Source of the DNA: Cohnella thailandensis
GTDB lineage: Bacteria; Bacillota; Bacilli; Paenibacillales; Paenibacillaceae
Assembly (NCBI RefSeq): GCF_014212135.1
Contig: NZ_JACJVQ010000021.1
Span: 1 to 64,000 of the forward strand
Length of the DNA: 64,000 bases
Reading direction: 5' to 3'
In this document: positions 51,193-59,212 of the stretch, one piece after another
How positions within the stretch are numbered: the stretch's first letter is position 1
Layout: each line of letters starts with the position of its first letter
Program-made: the position numbers and the translations under genes
Notes under the pieces: model-generated
Database searches by the model: none
What the model saw: the letters and a program-made list of their open reading frames with translations, nothing else
Told to the model about the DNA's origin: nothing

Positions 51193-52071
51193 TTATTTGT
51201 TCTTCCAAGCCTGAAGCCCCAGAGCGATCGAGCCGCACAGGCCCGCGTTGTCGCCGAGGCCCGGAGGCACGATGTAGTCGGCGATGCCTTCCACGATCGC
51301 CTTGGCGTTCACGTAGCCGTTCAGGTCCTTGCGAACCTGCTCGCGGATGAGCGGGAACAGCTGCATCTGGTGCATGACGCCGCCGCCGAGGATGATCTTC
51401 TTCGGCGAGAGCATCAGGATCGCGTTGGCCAGCGCCTGGCCGATGTAGAACGCCTCCATCTCCCAAGCCGGATGGTCGACCGGCAGCTCGCTGCCCTTCA
51501 CCTTCCAGCGGCGCTCGATGGCCGGACCGGCCGCGATTCCTTCCAGGCAGTCGCCGTGGTAAGGGCAGAAGCCTTCATACGTATCGTCCGGGTGACGTCT
51601 CGTGAGCACGTGTCCGCCTTCCGGATGCACGAGTCCGTGAACCATTTTCCCCTCGGCATAGACGCCGACTCCGACTCCCGTTCCGATCGTGTAGTACAGG
51701 ACGCTGTCCAAGCCCTTCGCCGCGCCCCAAGTCGCCTCGCCGAACGCCGCCGCGTTCACGTCGGTATCCCAGCCGAACGGAACGTCGAATTCCTTCTTCA
51801 AAGTGTCCAGGAACGGATAGTTCGACCAGCCCGGCTTCGGGGTCGTCGTTACATAGCCGTACGTAGGGCTCGCAGGGTCGATATCGATAGGACCGAAGGT
51901 TCCCACTCCGATCGCTTCCACGTTCTTATCCTTAAAATAGGAGATGACTTGACCGAGAGTCTTCTCCGGCTGCTCCGTCGGGAAGCTGACCCGATCGAGA
52001 ACGTTGCCGTTCTCGTCGCCGATGCCGCAGACGAACTTCGTGCCGCCCGCTTCGATTGCTCCAATGCGCAT
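51193..52071 (-). CDS. ROK-family fructokinase
   Basis: A 292-residue kinase of the GmuE/YdhR-type fructokinase branch. It opens GAIEAGGTKFVCGIG (4-18; phosphate loop EAGGTK), has DTDVNAAAFGE with the catalytic aspartate, and the fructokinase-type zinc ligands in GGHVLTRRHPDD plus FCPYHGDCLEG (His, Cys, His, Cys). The start at 52071 has GGAGG eight bases upstream; a reading to 52086 does not. It phosphorylates fructose to fructose 6-phosphate. Single gene. Confidence 0.92.
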   Translation of the reverse strand: MRIGAIEAGGTKFVCGIGDENGNVLDRVSFPTEQPEKTLGQVISYFKDKNVEAIGVGTFGPIDIDPASPTYGYVTTTPKPGWSNYPFLDTLKKEFDVPFGWDTDVNAAAFGEATWGAAKGLDSVLYYTIGTGVGVGVYAEGKMVHGLVHPEGGHVLTRRHPDDTYEGFCPYHGDCLEGIAAGPAIERRWKVKGSELPVDHPAWEMEAFYIGQALANAILMLSPKKIILGGGVMHQMQLFPLIREQVRKDLNGYVNAKAIVEGIADYIVPPGLGDNAGLCGSIALGLQAWKNK

Positions 52072-52125
52072 GTGTATGTCCTCCAACTCTTTATCTAGTC
52101 CACCTACTATTGTACTGGCAAACGC

Positions 52126-52833
52126 TTATCGAAGCCAGATCGGAAGCCAGATCGCCAAGGGAATCCCGAGCAGGCTCATGACCAGCCCCGAGAGGCTCAT
52201 CGCGAAGCCGCTGATGCCCGCCTGCGCTTCCGATTCCCGGGCAAGCCGACCCGTGCCGATGCCGTGCGCGGCCGTTCCCACCGCGGCCCCGATCGTCAGG
52301 TCGCTTCGCAAACCGAACAATCGCAGCAGGGCCGGTCCGAACATGCTCCCGAGCAAGCCGGTGAGCACAGTGAACACGCCCGTGAGCGGAGCGTTGCCCG
52401 CAAGCTGCTTCGAGAGCTCGATCGCGATCGGGGTCGTCACCGATTTCGGCAGCAGCGTAATCAGCAGCTCCTTCGACCCTCCGAACGCCAACACGACGAG
52501 CGAAGAAACGCACAGCCCCGCGACCGAGCCGGCCGCCACCCCGACGGCGATCGCCTTCAGGCGCCTTCTCATCGTCAGAAGAGACTTGTAAAGCGGAACC
52601 GCCAAGGCGACCGTCGTAGGCCCGAGAAAGAAGGAGACGATCTCCCCGCCCTTCGAATAGTCCTCATAGGGAATATCCGCGACCAGGAGAAGCACGATCA
52701 GCATCCCGGTACAGGCGAAGAGAGGGTGCATCCACTTCCAGCGGCGATTCAGCCGCAGGGCAAGCGCGTAAGCTCCGATCGTCAGCGCGACCCCGAAGAC
52801 CGGTTCTCCGGCAAGATCTCTTAGTTCAGACAC
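52126..52833 (-). CDS. lrgB: LrgB/CidB-family membrane protein
   Basis: A 235-residue membrane protein with seven or so hydrophobic segments. The family blocks ITLLPKSVTTPIAIELSKQLAG and GAAVGTAAHGIGTGRLARESE are clear. Its start overlaps the LrgA-like gene by eight bases. LrgA/LrgB pairs modulate murein hydrolase release or transport small organic acids such as pyruvate; which applies here is unknown. Confidence 0.92.
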   Translation of the reverse strand: MSELRDLAGEPVFGVALTIGAYALALRLNRRWKWMHPLFACTGMLIVLLLVADIPYEDYSKGGEIVSFFLGPTTVALAVPLYKSLLTMRRRLKAIAVGVAAGSVAGLCVSSLVVLAFGGSKELLITLLPKSVTTPIAIELSKQLAGNAPLTGVFTVLTGLLGSMFGPALLRLFGLRSDLTIGAAVGTAAHGIGTGRLARESEAQAGISGFAMSLSGLVMSLLGIPLAIWLPIWLR

Positions 52834-53179
52834 GTTCGGCCTCCTCCTCGCCGCCGGACAACTTCCGGACCGTCCACCCCGTGACCAGAAGCACCGAAGC
52901 CATGCTGACGAACAGGTTCACCGCGATGAGCATCCAATGCCGCCCGATGTCCGAGAAGTACGCGATAACCCCGACGATCGTCGGCGCAAAAAACAGCATC
53001 ATGTGCTTAAGAAGAAACCGCGCCGATTCCTCCAGCCATCTCAGCTTCACCCAGCCGAGCAGGAGCGATAGGGTCAACAGCAGCATTCCCAGCACGTTGC
53101 CCGGAAGCGGCACATGCAGCAGCTCGCGCAGAGCTGCGCCAAGCAGATGATAAAGCAGCAAAACCGCGATCCCCGCCAT
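52826..53179 (-). CDS. lrgA: LrgA/CidA-family membrane protein (holin-like)
   Basis: A 117-residue protein with four hydrophobic segments. VPLPGNVLGMLLLTLSLLLG and LLKHMMLFFAPTIVGVIAY are the hallmark blocks. The ATG at 53179 has AAGGCGG about seven bases upstream; a stop codon ten codons further up excludes longer forms. The protein begins close to the first membrane helix, slightly shorter than most members. It is translated with lrgB. Confidence 0.88.
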   Translation of the reverse strand: MAGIAVLLLYHLLGAALRELLHVPLPGNVLGMLLLTLSLLLGWVKLRWLEESARFLLKHMMLFFAPTIVGVIAYFSDIGRHWMLIAVNLFVSMASVLLVTGWTVRKLSGGEEEAERV

Positions 53180-53245
53180 TCCCTTACCGCCTTCCCTCTC
53201 CCCCGAACGCTAATGAAACCATCATACATCATCTCGACCGGTTGC

Positions 53246-53290
53246 GAACAAAAAACGGATTCTCCATTGGCCATTCGCCTAGAGAATCCG
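53246..53290 (-). terminator. Terminator after the NlpC/P60 gene
   Basis: AACGGATTCTC (53252-53262) pairs with GAGAATCCGTT (53280-53290), followed on the minus strand by a T-run. Confidence 0.85.
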
Positions 53291-53333
53291 TTGCTTATTA
53301 TTCGTATTCGCTAATATGCCGACTGCCTCTCGG

Positions 53334-53813
53334 TTACAGAACCCGACGCGCCGTCACGTATTTGCTTTTCCAATAAGAGCTGTTCATGTCGGAGATCGTG
53401 ACCCCTTGGCTGGTGCTCGCGTGAAGGATTTTGCCGCTTCCCGCGTAGATGGCGACATGGCTGATCCAACCGCTGCCCGTCTTGTAGAAGACGAGATCGC
53501 CGACGCTGAGGTATGACTTCGCGACCTTCTCTCCCACGTAAGCCTGCTCTACCGAGGTTCGAGGGAGCGAGATGCCCAACTGTCTGAAAACGAACTGCGT
53601 ATAGGAGGAGCAATCGAACGAGGTGCCCCAAATGCCCGAAGCGCCGTAAACGTATGGTGTTCCGATGTAATCCTTGCCGATGGAGAGCAGTTCCAGCGAT
53701 TCGGCCGTCGCCGCGCTCGAGGTGGAGGAATCCGCTGCCGCCATGCCGAACCAACCGATACTTGCCAACAGACCGACCATCATAAGCTTCTTCTTAATAC
53801 CGCCAAATTTCAC
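53334..53813 (-). CDS. Secreted NlpC/P60 peptidoglycan endopeptidase
   Basis: A 159-residue exported hydrolase. The start is GTG at 53813 with AGGAGGG six bases upstream; a longer reading to 53942 adds residues that do not fit. A signal peptide (1-27) precedes a single NlpC/P60 domain with catalytic Cys68 (FDCSSYTQF), His119 (SHVAIYAG) and His131 (ILHAS). It cleaves stem-peptide bonds in the wall. A perfect GAAACGTTTC palindrome (53859-53868) lies between a TATAGT box (53881-53886) and the ribosome site and may be a regulatory site. Confidence 0.92.
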   Translation of the reverse strand: MKFGGIKKKLMMVGLLASIGWFGMAAADSSTSSAATAESLELLSIGKDYIGTPYVYGASGIWGTSFDCSSYTQFVFRQLGISLPRTSVEQAYVGEKVAKSYLSVGDLVFYKTGSGWISHVAIYAGSGKILHASTSQGVTISDMNSSYWKSKYVTARRVL

Positions 53814-54037
53814 CGAGTGCCCTCCTACCGTTCCTCTATGTACTGCCTTGCAGCGCGAAACGTTTCTTGTCGTTGGGAACACTATAACACAGCCGAAACA
53901 CCCTAATTTTTGCCAAGGTGAAACAAAAACCCCGCGACCCAACGGTTGAAGGCGCTTTCTTAGAAAACGATGAGAATTTCCTCATGTTTGCAACTTGTCT
54001 TTCTCATTTATCGTTACGGCGGCGAAGCGGCGAGGGT

Positions 54038-54949
54038 TTAACGGTTTATTTCGAACGATTCCGAAGGCTTTTCCCCGGCGTTCTCGGTCATTAACTGGCG
54101 GTATTGCTGCGGGCTCATTCCAACGGTCGTCTTGAACAGCCGGCTGAAATGAGCCAGATGGGAGAAGCCGACTTCCTTGGAGACGGACGAGACCGAGCGA
54201 TGCGGCTCGAACCGAAACAGAATCTTCGCTTGATTGATCCTGCGGTTATAGAGGTACTTGAACACGGTCGTTCCGGTCACCTTCTTGAACAGATTGGACA
54301 AGTACGGCTTGGTCAGATGAAGAGCGTCCGCGATCCGGTCGAGCGTCAGTTCTTCTCTATAATGCTCCTCAAGGTAAGAAATAACTCCCTGTACATGTTC
54401 CTCCTGTTGGGGGCGCAAGCTGCTCTCCTCCGTCGGCTTCTCGAACCATTGCCGAATGAGCACGAGCAGCTGCAGGAACAGCACGTCCATCCGGTCGATA
54501 GGGGAAGCCGCCCGCGCTCCCGCCACGCCTTCCCGCTTCCTCTCCCGCGACAGCTCCGCCAGAGTCCTCCACATCGGCTCAAGCTCGGCCCGCTGGTCCG
54601 GGCTGAGGGACAGCTTCGCGTTGCGCAGCTCCTCGAACGGGCTGAGCAGCATCGCGGCCGGCTCCGGTCTCAACAGCTTGTGCACGTATCCCGGGTTGAA
54701 GTGGATGATCGAGCGGATGTAGGGACGATCCGGGGAAGGGTTAGGGCTGTGCAGCGTCATTCCGTGCATCAGAATGAGGTCTCCCGGCTGAAGCACCATC
54801 AGCTTGTCGCCGATGAGGTAGTTGCATTCTCCCTCTTGGAACAGATAAATCTCGAAATGAGCATGCGAATGGAACGACGCCCCCGGAAGGGGAGAGTCGC
54901 TCCGGTAAGAGCAGTCGATCGGTTGCTCGATCTGGTAGACGAACGGCAC
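54038..54949 (-). CDS. AraC-family regulator with cupin-like sensor domain
   Basis: A 303-residue regulator. The N-terminal half (to about 100) is cupin-like, with FHSHAHFEIYLFQEGE and LQPGDLILMHGMTLHSPNP; the last 100 residues form two helix-turn-helix units (LTLDRIADALHLTKPYLSNLFKKVTG and VSKEVGFSHLAHFSRLFKTTVG). The GTG at 54949 is preferred, with GGAGGG six bases upstream; the ATG at 54982 has no ribosome site. It lies directly downstream of two Gfo/Idh oxidoreductase genes, on the same strand, and probably controls them in response to a sugar. Confidence 0.9.
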   Translation of the reverse strand: MPFVYQIEQPIDCSYRSDSPLPGASFHSHAHFEIYLFQEGECNYLIGDKLMVLQPGDLILMHGMTLHSPNPSPDRPYIRSIIHFNPGYVHKLLRPEPAAMLLSPFEELRNAKLSLSPDQRAELEPMWRTLAELSRERKREGVAGARAASPIDRMDVLFLQLLVLIRQWFEKPTEESSLRPQQEEHVQGVISYLEEHYREELTLDRIADALHLTKPYLSNLFKKVTGTTVFKYLYNRRINQAKILFRFEPHRSVSSVSKEVGFSHLAHFSRLFKTTVGMSPQQYRQLMTENAGEKPSESFEINR

Positions 54950-54992
54950 GCATATCCCTCCGGCAAAGCCTGTTAGAGACATTGTAGCATGC

Positions 54993-56114
54993 TTATCCCG
55001 TTACGCGAACCGCCGACTTCTGGGCGATCAGGCACAGCTCCGCCGCTTTGAACGCGTGCTCTTGGGTCATCGCGTTCTCCGTGCGGTGAATGCAGTCGAG
55101 AATCAGCTCGCCGAAGAAAGGGTATCCGACCTGTCCGGCAACGGAGTAATGGTACTGCCCGCTCCGGTTGACCAAGTAGACGTGATCCCCCGTGTTCTCC
55201 CGGCCTACGTCGATATATTTGCGCAGCTCGATGTAGCCTTCCGTTCCCAGGATGAGCGTTCGCCCGTCTCCCCAAGTGGCCAGCCCGTCCGGCGTGAACC
55301 AGTCCACCCGGAAGTAATTCGTCGCGCCGTTGTCGCCGATAAGCGTCGCGTCCCCGAAGTCCTCGAGCTCCGGTTTATCCGGATTCGCGTAGTTGGCTAC
55401 CTTGCTGTGCTGGACGGTCGCGTCCTTGCAGCCCGCGTAATAGAGGAACTGCTCGATCTGGTGGCTGCCGATGTCGCAGAGGATGCCCCCGTAGTTCTCT
55501 TTGCGAAAAAACCACTCCGGGCGAGCTCCCTTGTTCAAGCGATGAGGCCCCATGCCGATGACCTGAATGACCCTGCCGATCGCTCCGTCCTTGATGAGCT
55601 GTCCGGCATAGACCGCGCTCTCGACATGCAGTCTCTCGCTGTAATACACCATGTACTTGCGGCCGGTTCGCGAGGCGGTCGCCTTGGCCTCTTCCAGCTG
55701 TTCCAGCGTCGTGAACGGGCTTTTGTCGGTGAAGTAGTCCTTGCCGCTCTCCATGACCCGGATGCCGAGCGCCGCCCGCTCCGACGGGATGGCCGCTCCC
55801 GCGACCAGCTTCACCTCGGGATCGTTCAGAATTCGCTCAAGAGAGTCGGCCGGTCGCGCTTGCGGGTACGTCTTCAGGAAAGCATCGACCTTCGCGGGGT
55901 CGGGATCGTACACCCACTTCAGCGTAGCTCCCGCTTCGATCAGGCCGTTCGTCTGGCCGTAGATATGTCCGTGGTCGAGAGCCGCCGCGGCGAAGACGAA
56001 CTCGCCGGGAGCGACGACCGGCTTGGGCTTGACCGCCGACACCGGAGCGTAGTTCATGCCGTCGGCGCGGTTGGCGTCGTTGCTGCGAGGTGGAATGGGT
56101 TGGTTGTCTGTCAT
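54993..56114 (-). CDS. Gfo/Idh/MocA-family oxidoreductase, divergent
   Basis: A 373-residue putative NAD(P)-dependent sugar oxidoreductase. Instead of the usual GxGxxG start it has FAAAALDHGHIYGQTNGLIEAGATLKWVYDPDP, and the conserved EKP lysine motif is DKSP (DYFTDKSPFTTLEQLEEA). The substrate domain has GGILCDIGSHQIEQFLYYAG, normal for the family. The start at 56114 has AAGGAGA. It lies 17 bases after a more typical member. The two may act on the same ligand in steps, as in scyllo-inositol or keto-sugar pathways, but no substrate can be named. Confidence 0.85.
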   Translation of the reverse strand: MTDNQPIPPRSNDANRADGMNYAPVSAVKPKPVVAPGEFVFAAAALDHGHIYGQTNGLIEAGATLKWVYDPDPAKVDAFLKTYPQARPADSLERILNDPEVKLVAGAAIPSERAALGIRVMESGKDYFTDKSPFTTLEQLEEAKATASRTGRKYMVYYSERLHVESAVYAGQLIKDGAIGRVIQVIGMGPHRLNKGARPEWFFRKENYGGILCDIGSHQIEQFLYYAGCKDATVQHSKVANYANPDKPELEDFGDATLIGDNGATNYFRVDWFTPDGLATWGDGRTLILGTEGYIELRKYIDVGRENTGDHVYLVNRSGQYHYSVAGQVGYPFFGELILDCIHRTENAMTQEHAFKAAELCLIAQKSAVRVTG

Positions 56115-56131
56115 GGTTGGAGTCTCCTTGT

Positions 56132-57298
56132 TTAGAAAGTCCGGCTGAGATCGACCGGCATCGCCGGAGCCGCAGGCTCGCTCTTGCGGAAGGTCGAGGA
56201 GGCGATACGCTTGCTCAGCTCCTCGTAGTGAAGCTCCTCGTCGAACGGCAGCTCGACCCAGTCGTCCGTCCAAGTCGACAAGTGAATCGCGTTGGAGATG
56301 AGCAGGCCGTTGATACCCTCTTCTCCCGGCGCAATCAATTCGGAGCCGTGAAGGATGGCGTCCGTGAAGTTCTGCATGATCCCCGCATGCTCGGGACTCG
56401 GGCCTTGGTCGGGAATTTCCACCTTCCAGACCTCGGGCGTGCCGAACGGAATTTTGTTGCTCGCGTTGAACTCCGTCTCGGACTGGCGCAGGCGCCAGAA
56501 CGTCATTTTGCCGTCCTCGATGACGATTTTGCCGCGGTCGCCCGTCACTTCGAGGCGGTTCGTGCCCGGCGCGTCCGAAGTGGAGGTGATGAACACCCCC
56601 GTCGCCCCGTTCGCGTATTCCGCGTAAGCGGTCACATCGTTCTCCACTTCAATGTTCCGATGCTTGCCGAACTGGCAGAACGCGCGGATGCGGGTCGGCA
56701 TCATGCCGATCGTCCACGGCCACAGGTCGAGCTGGTGCGGGCATTGATTGATCAGCACGCCGCCGCCCTCTCCGGACCATGTCGCCCGCCAGGAGCCCGA
56801 ATCGTAGTACGCCTGCGAGCGGTACCAGTTCGTGATGATCCAGTTCGTCCGGCGAATCTCGCCTAGCTCCCCCGAGGAGATAAGCTCGCGCAGCTTGCGA
56901 TAGAGCGGATTCATTCGCTGGTTGTACATGATCCCGAAGGTTTTGCCGCTGGCCGCGGCCGCTTCGTTCATCTCCCGAACCTGCTTCGCGTAGACGCCGG
57001 CCGGCTTCTCCACGAGCACGTGTACTCCGGCGGAGAACGCCTTGATCGCCTCCTCCGGGTGGCTATAGTGAGGGCTGGCGACGATCACCGCGTCGACGAG
57101 CCCCGAGGCGAGCATCGCTTCCGTGCTCTCGAAGACGGCGACTCCCGGCCATTGCTGCCGCGCCCATTCGCGCTTGTCCGGTAATCCGTCGCAAACGGCG
57201 GTCAGCTCCGCCCCCTTGATGCCGCCATGGAAGATCGTGCCCGCGTGCGCGCTGCCCATGTTGCCCACTCCGATAATCCCGTATCGCACCTTGCTCAT
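56132..57298 (-). CDS. Gfo/Idh/MocA-family oxidoreductase
   Basis: A 388-residue sugar oxidoreductase with the classical Rossmann start YGIIGVGNMGSAHAG (6-20), the lysine motif VEKPAG (about 96-101), and the substrate-domain motif GGGVLINQCPHQLDLWPW. AGGAGG precedes the ATG. First gene of a set with the divergent paralogue and an AraC regulator. A TATAAT lies about 46 bases upstream. Substrate unknown. Confidence 0.9.
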   Translation of the reverse strand: MSKVRYGIIGVGNMGSAHAGTIFHGGIKGAELTAVCDGLPDKREWARQQWPGVAVFESTEAMLASGLVDAVIVASPHYSHPEEAIKAFSAGVHVLVEKPAGVYAKQVREMNEAAAASGKTFGIMYNQRMNPLYRKLRELISSGELGEIRRTNWIITNWYRSQAYYDSGSWRATWSGEGGGVLINQCPHQLDLWPWTIGMMPTRIRAFCQFGKHRNIEVENDVTAYAEYANGATGVFITSTSDAPGTNRLEVTGDRGKIVIEDGKMTFWRLRQSETEFNASNKIPFGTPEVWKVEIPDQGPSPEHAGIMQNFTDAILHGSELIAPGEEGINGLLISNAIHLSTWTDDWVELPFDEELHYEELSKRIASSTFRKSEPAAPAMPVDLSRTF

Positions 57299-57632
57299 TC
57301 CGGTTCCTCCTGTCAGATCGACTTCGTTTTTTGACTGTTATTAATTATAAATTGCCGGCGTTTCTGAGAAAAAACCGCATCATCGTTTGAACGAATATAA
57401 GGCTTTCAACGTCTGTCAGCGCTATTGTAACATACGATAATGCCGCCGACCGGGAATCCGAACCTTAAGTTAACGACAGTCAAATGGATGGGAACAGTTC
57501 TAAACGGGAGTCAAACGGAAGGCGAGAGGGATGGACGATGGAAGAGCTACCGCGGAATAAGGATTAAACAACGGGACATACTTTTGGGGCATCCAATCAA
57601 CTGCGATCAAGCTTCCGGAAAGGAGTACCTTC
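57299..57632. other. Intergenic region between divergent units
   Basis: Gap of 334 bases. The left part has TATAAT on the minus strand (57344-57349; weak -35 TTTTCT, 17-base spacer) for the oxidoreductase operon. A weak cre-like sequence (TGTCAGCGCTATTG, two mismatches, 57413-57426) lies beyond it. The right part contains a sporulation-type promoter candidate (57554-57585). A 182-codon plus-strand frame across 57440-57988 is not credible because it covers two better small genes in other frames. Confidence 0.5.
57554..57585 (+). promoter_or_regulatory. Possible sporulation (sigma-E like) promoter
   Basis: GGAATAA (57554-57560) and CATACTTTT (57577-57585), 16 bases apart, resemble the sigma-E boxes; they would start transcription about 40 bases before the 46-residue gene. 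Weak evidence by eye only. Confidence 0.3.
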
Positions 57633-57773
57633 ATGTCTCGCCAATCGAAAAACAACAACAGAGGAAAAAATCCCGGAAACAATCAGGATTCCGAGGTCCC
57701 GGGTTCCGCTCCAGGCTCTTCCGCCCCAAATTCCGCCCCGGGTTCCGCCACAGGTTCCGCCAACAAAAAATAA
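57633..57773 (+). CDS. Small Asn/Ser/Gly/Pro-rich protein
   Basis: A 46-residue protein beginning MSRQSKNNNRGKNPGNN and continuing with SAPGS-type repeats to a Lys-Lys end. AAGGAG lies seven bases upstream of the ATG, and the gene is followed by a second small gene with its own ribosome site. Composition recalls small spore-associated proteins, but it has no recognised signature of acid-soluble spore proteins. Low-complexity, unlikely to be an enzyme. Confidence 0.6.
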   Translation: MSRQSKNNNRGKNPGNNQDSEVPGSAPGSSAPNSAPGSATGSANKK

Positions 57774-57812
57774 GCACGGGAATTTCCCGAACGATGGACG
57801 GAGGTCAATACG

Positions 57813-57998
57813 ATGTCATCAAGCCGCAATCACCAAGAGGCGCATGGAATCGGGCAAGCGGAAAAACAATTGCAGCAGCAGGCGGATGCGGCGTATGCCA
57901 TCCAAGGCGGAAGCGAATTAGACCGCGAAATTACGGAGGCGGCGAACCGCGATCCGCATACCTCGTTGGACGAGCTGCTCGTGGATAACGGCGAATAA
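57813..57998 (+). CDS. Small Gln/Ala/Glu-rich protein
   Basis: A 61-residue protein, MSSSRNHQEAHGIGQAEKQL and onward, helical, acidic at the C-terminus (SLDELLVDNGE). GGAGG lies eight bases before the ATG. It follows the 46-residue gene by 39 bases on the same strand and is followed by a hairpin at 58017. No family is recognised; the pair may be made during sporulation. Confidence 0.65.
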   Translation: MSSSRNHQEAHGIGQAEKQLQQQADAAYAIQGGSELDREITEAANRDPHTSLDELLVDNGE

Positions 57999-58016
57999 CG
58001 GAATATAAGCGAATGG

Positions 58017-58037
58017 GCCGCCGAACGATCGGCGGCC
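58017..58037 (+). terminator. Hairpin after the small-protein pair
   Basis: GGCCGCCGA (58017-58025) pairs with TCGGCGGCC (58029-58037) around a 3-base loop; T residues afterwards are few. It lies next to the stop of the convergent kinase gene. Confidence 0.55.
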
Positions 58038-58043
58038 TGCTCA

Positions 58044-59033
58044 TTATCTATAACGGGATTGAGGATGCTTAGCTAGATTCCCAAGAATTTGAGGAGTAAT
58101 GTTTATACCGAGTTGCCTTAGAGCCAATATTAGAGCGCCGGTTGTCGGGGAAAAGGCGGGATGTACGATGCGGTAGCTTTTGTTGTTGCCCGCCTTCATT
58201 CGGGAAGCGAGTTGCTGTTGAAAATATACGCTGTTGACTACGCTGCCTATCAAAGAAACCCTGACTTCCGGTTGGGCGAAATAAGAAGCGAGAATCTTTA
58301 TGCCCACCATAATTTGGTTTACTGCCCGATCGCAAACCGTTCGCGCCAACGAACTGCGTTGCAGAGCGAACTCCGTTATCGTCGGCGCCAATTCGGCAAA
58401 CTTCCGATTGCGTTCTCTTTCATCGGAAACGAACCCTTCCAATGCAAGCAGGGACAGCTGCTCCACGGAGGGCACTCCCCAGAACCGCAGCATGGACTGA
58501 ACCAATTGCCGATCGTTCTCCTGTACGTTACCGGCTAACAGCTCATAGGTTGCGTCATAAGCCAAGAATCGAGCCGCGCTCGCCGCGTAATGATGTAAAT
58601 CGTAATTCCTGATCGGCTTCCCGTCTTCCGTTATGGCGAAAACGATAGAACCCGTACCCGAAATAACGATGATCCCGGGTTCCGATAGCAGGGCTCCGCT
58701 ATGCGCAACCACTGCGTCATTGACATGAAGCTTCCGGCAATGAAGTCCCGGAAGATCGGTAAGGGCCTCAACCCAATGCGAATCCGATTGGGAATCGAAC
58801 CCTGCTATCCCTGCAGCAAGAGCAGCAACATCCGGTACCTCTTTCTCGGATGCATGCAGAGCCTCCTCTATCGCTTGCCGTACATTTTCTTTCGCGTTCA
58901 GATCCTTATGCAAGGATGATGCGCCTCTCTCAACGTACGAGAGGATGTTTCCCTCCAAATCCGCTATCATGACTCGAGTATGGGTACCTCCGCCGTCAAT
59001 TCCCGCTATGACACGATTTTGACCGTTCTCCAT
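58044..59033 (-). CDS. BadF/BadG-family kinase (N-acetylglucosamine-kinase-like)
   Basis: A 329-residue ASKHA-fold kinase. The phosphate loop is GIDGGGTHTRV (11-21); VNDAVVAHSGAL has the catalytic aspartate; GTGSIVFA is the second phosphate loop. Length matches N-acetylglucosamine/glucosamine kinases of this family. GAGGAG precedes the ATG. Sampled lines of this gene hold about 48% G+C, clearly below its neighbours, which suggests later acquisition. It is a single gene; the amino-sugar substrate is inferred from the family only. Confidence 0.85.
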   Translation of the reverse strand: MENGQNRVIAGIDGGGTHTRVMIADLEGNILSYVERGASSLHKDLNAKENVRQAIEEALHASEKEVPDVAALAAGIAGFDSQSDSHWVEALTDLPGLHCRKLHVNDAVVAHSGALLSEPGIIVISGTGSIVFAITEDGKPIRNYDLHHYAASAARFLAYDATYELLAGNVQENDRQLVQSMLRFWGVPSVEQLSLLALEGFVSDERERNRKFAELAPTITEFALQRSSLARTVCDRAVNQIMVGIKILASYFAQPEVRVSLIGSVVNSVYFQQQLASRMKAGNNKSYRIVHPAFSPTTGALILALRQLGINITPQILGNLAKHPQSRYR

Positions 59034-59152
59034 TCGACTGAATCTCCTCTTGGGGAAAAAGGAGTTAACCTTTTTCGAATCTACTCTCCTTCACTGATTG
59101 TATAACTTTCCCAATCCGTCGACTACGCTTCCATACTAAAAGAGACTAAATA

Positions 59153-59197
59153 AAGGGGCCGTACCGCAAGTCATAAAATGACTAGGGACAGCCCCTT
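59153..59197 (-). terminator. Terminator after uxaA
   Basis: AAGGGGCC (59153-59160) pairs with GCCCCTT region (59191-59197) with inner AGTCAT/ATGACT stem; TTTATTT follows on the minus strand. Confidence 0.8.
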
Positions 59198-59212
59198 CTA
59201 ATGAATGTTTAT

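Noticed and set aside
53814..54037. Search for a c-di-AMP (ydaO) riboswitch before the NlpC/P60 gene
   Set aside because: The gap lacks the conserved ydaO core segments; only a TATAGT box and a short palindrome are seen.
57440..57988. 182-codon plus-strand frame
   Set aside because: Overlaps two small genes in other frames that have proper ribosome sites; its own start has none.
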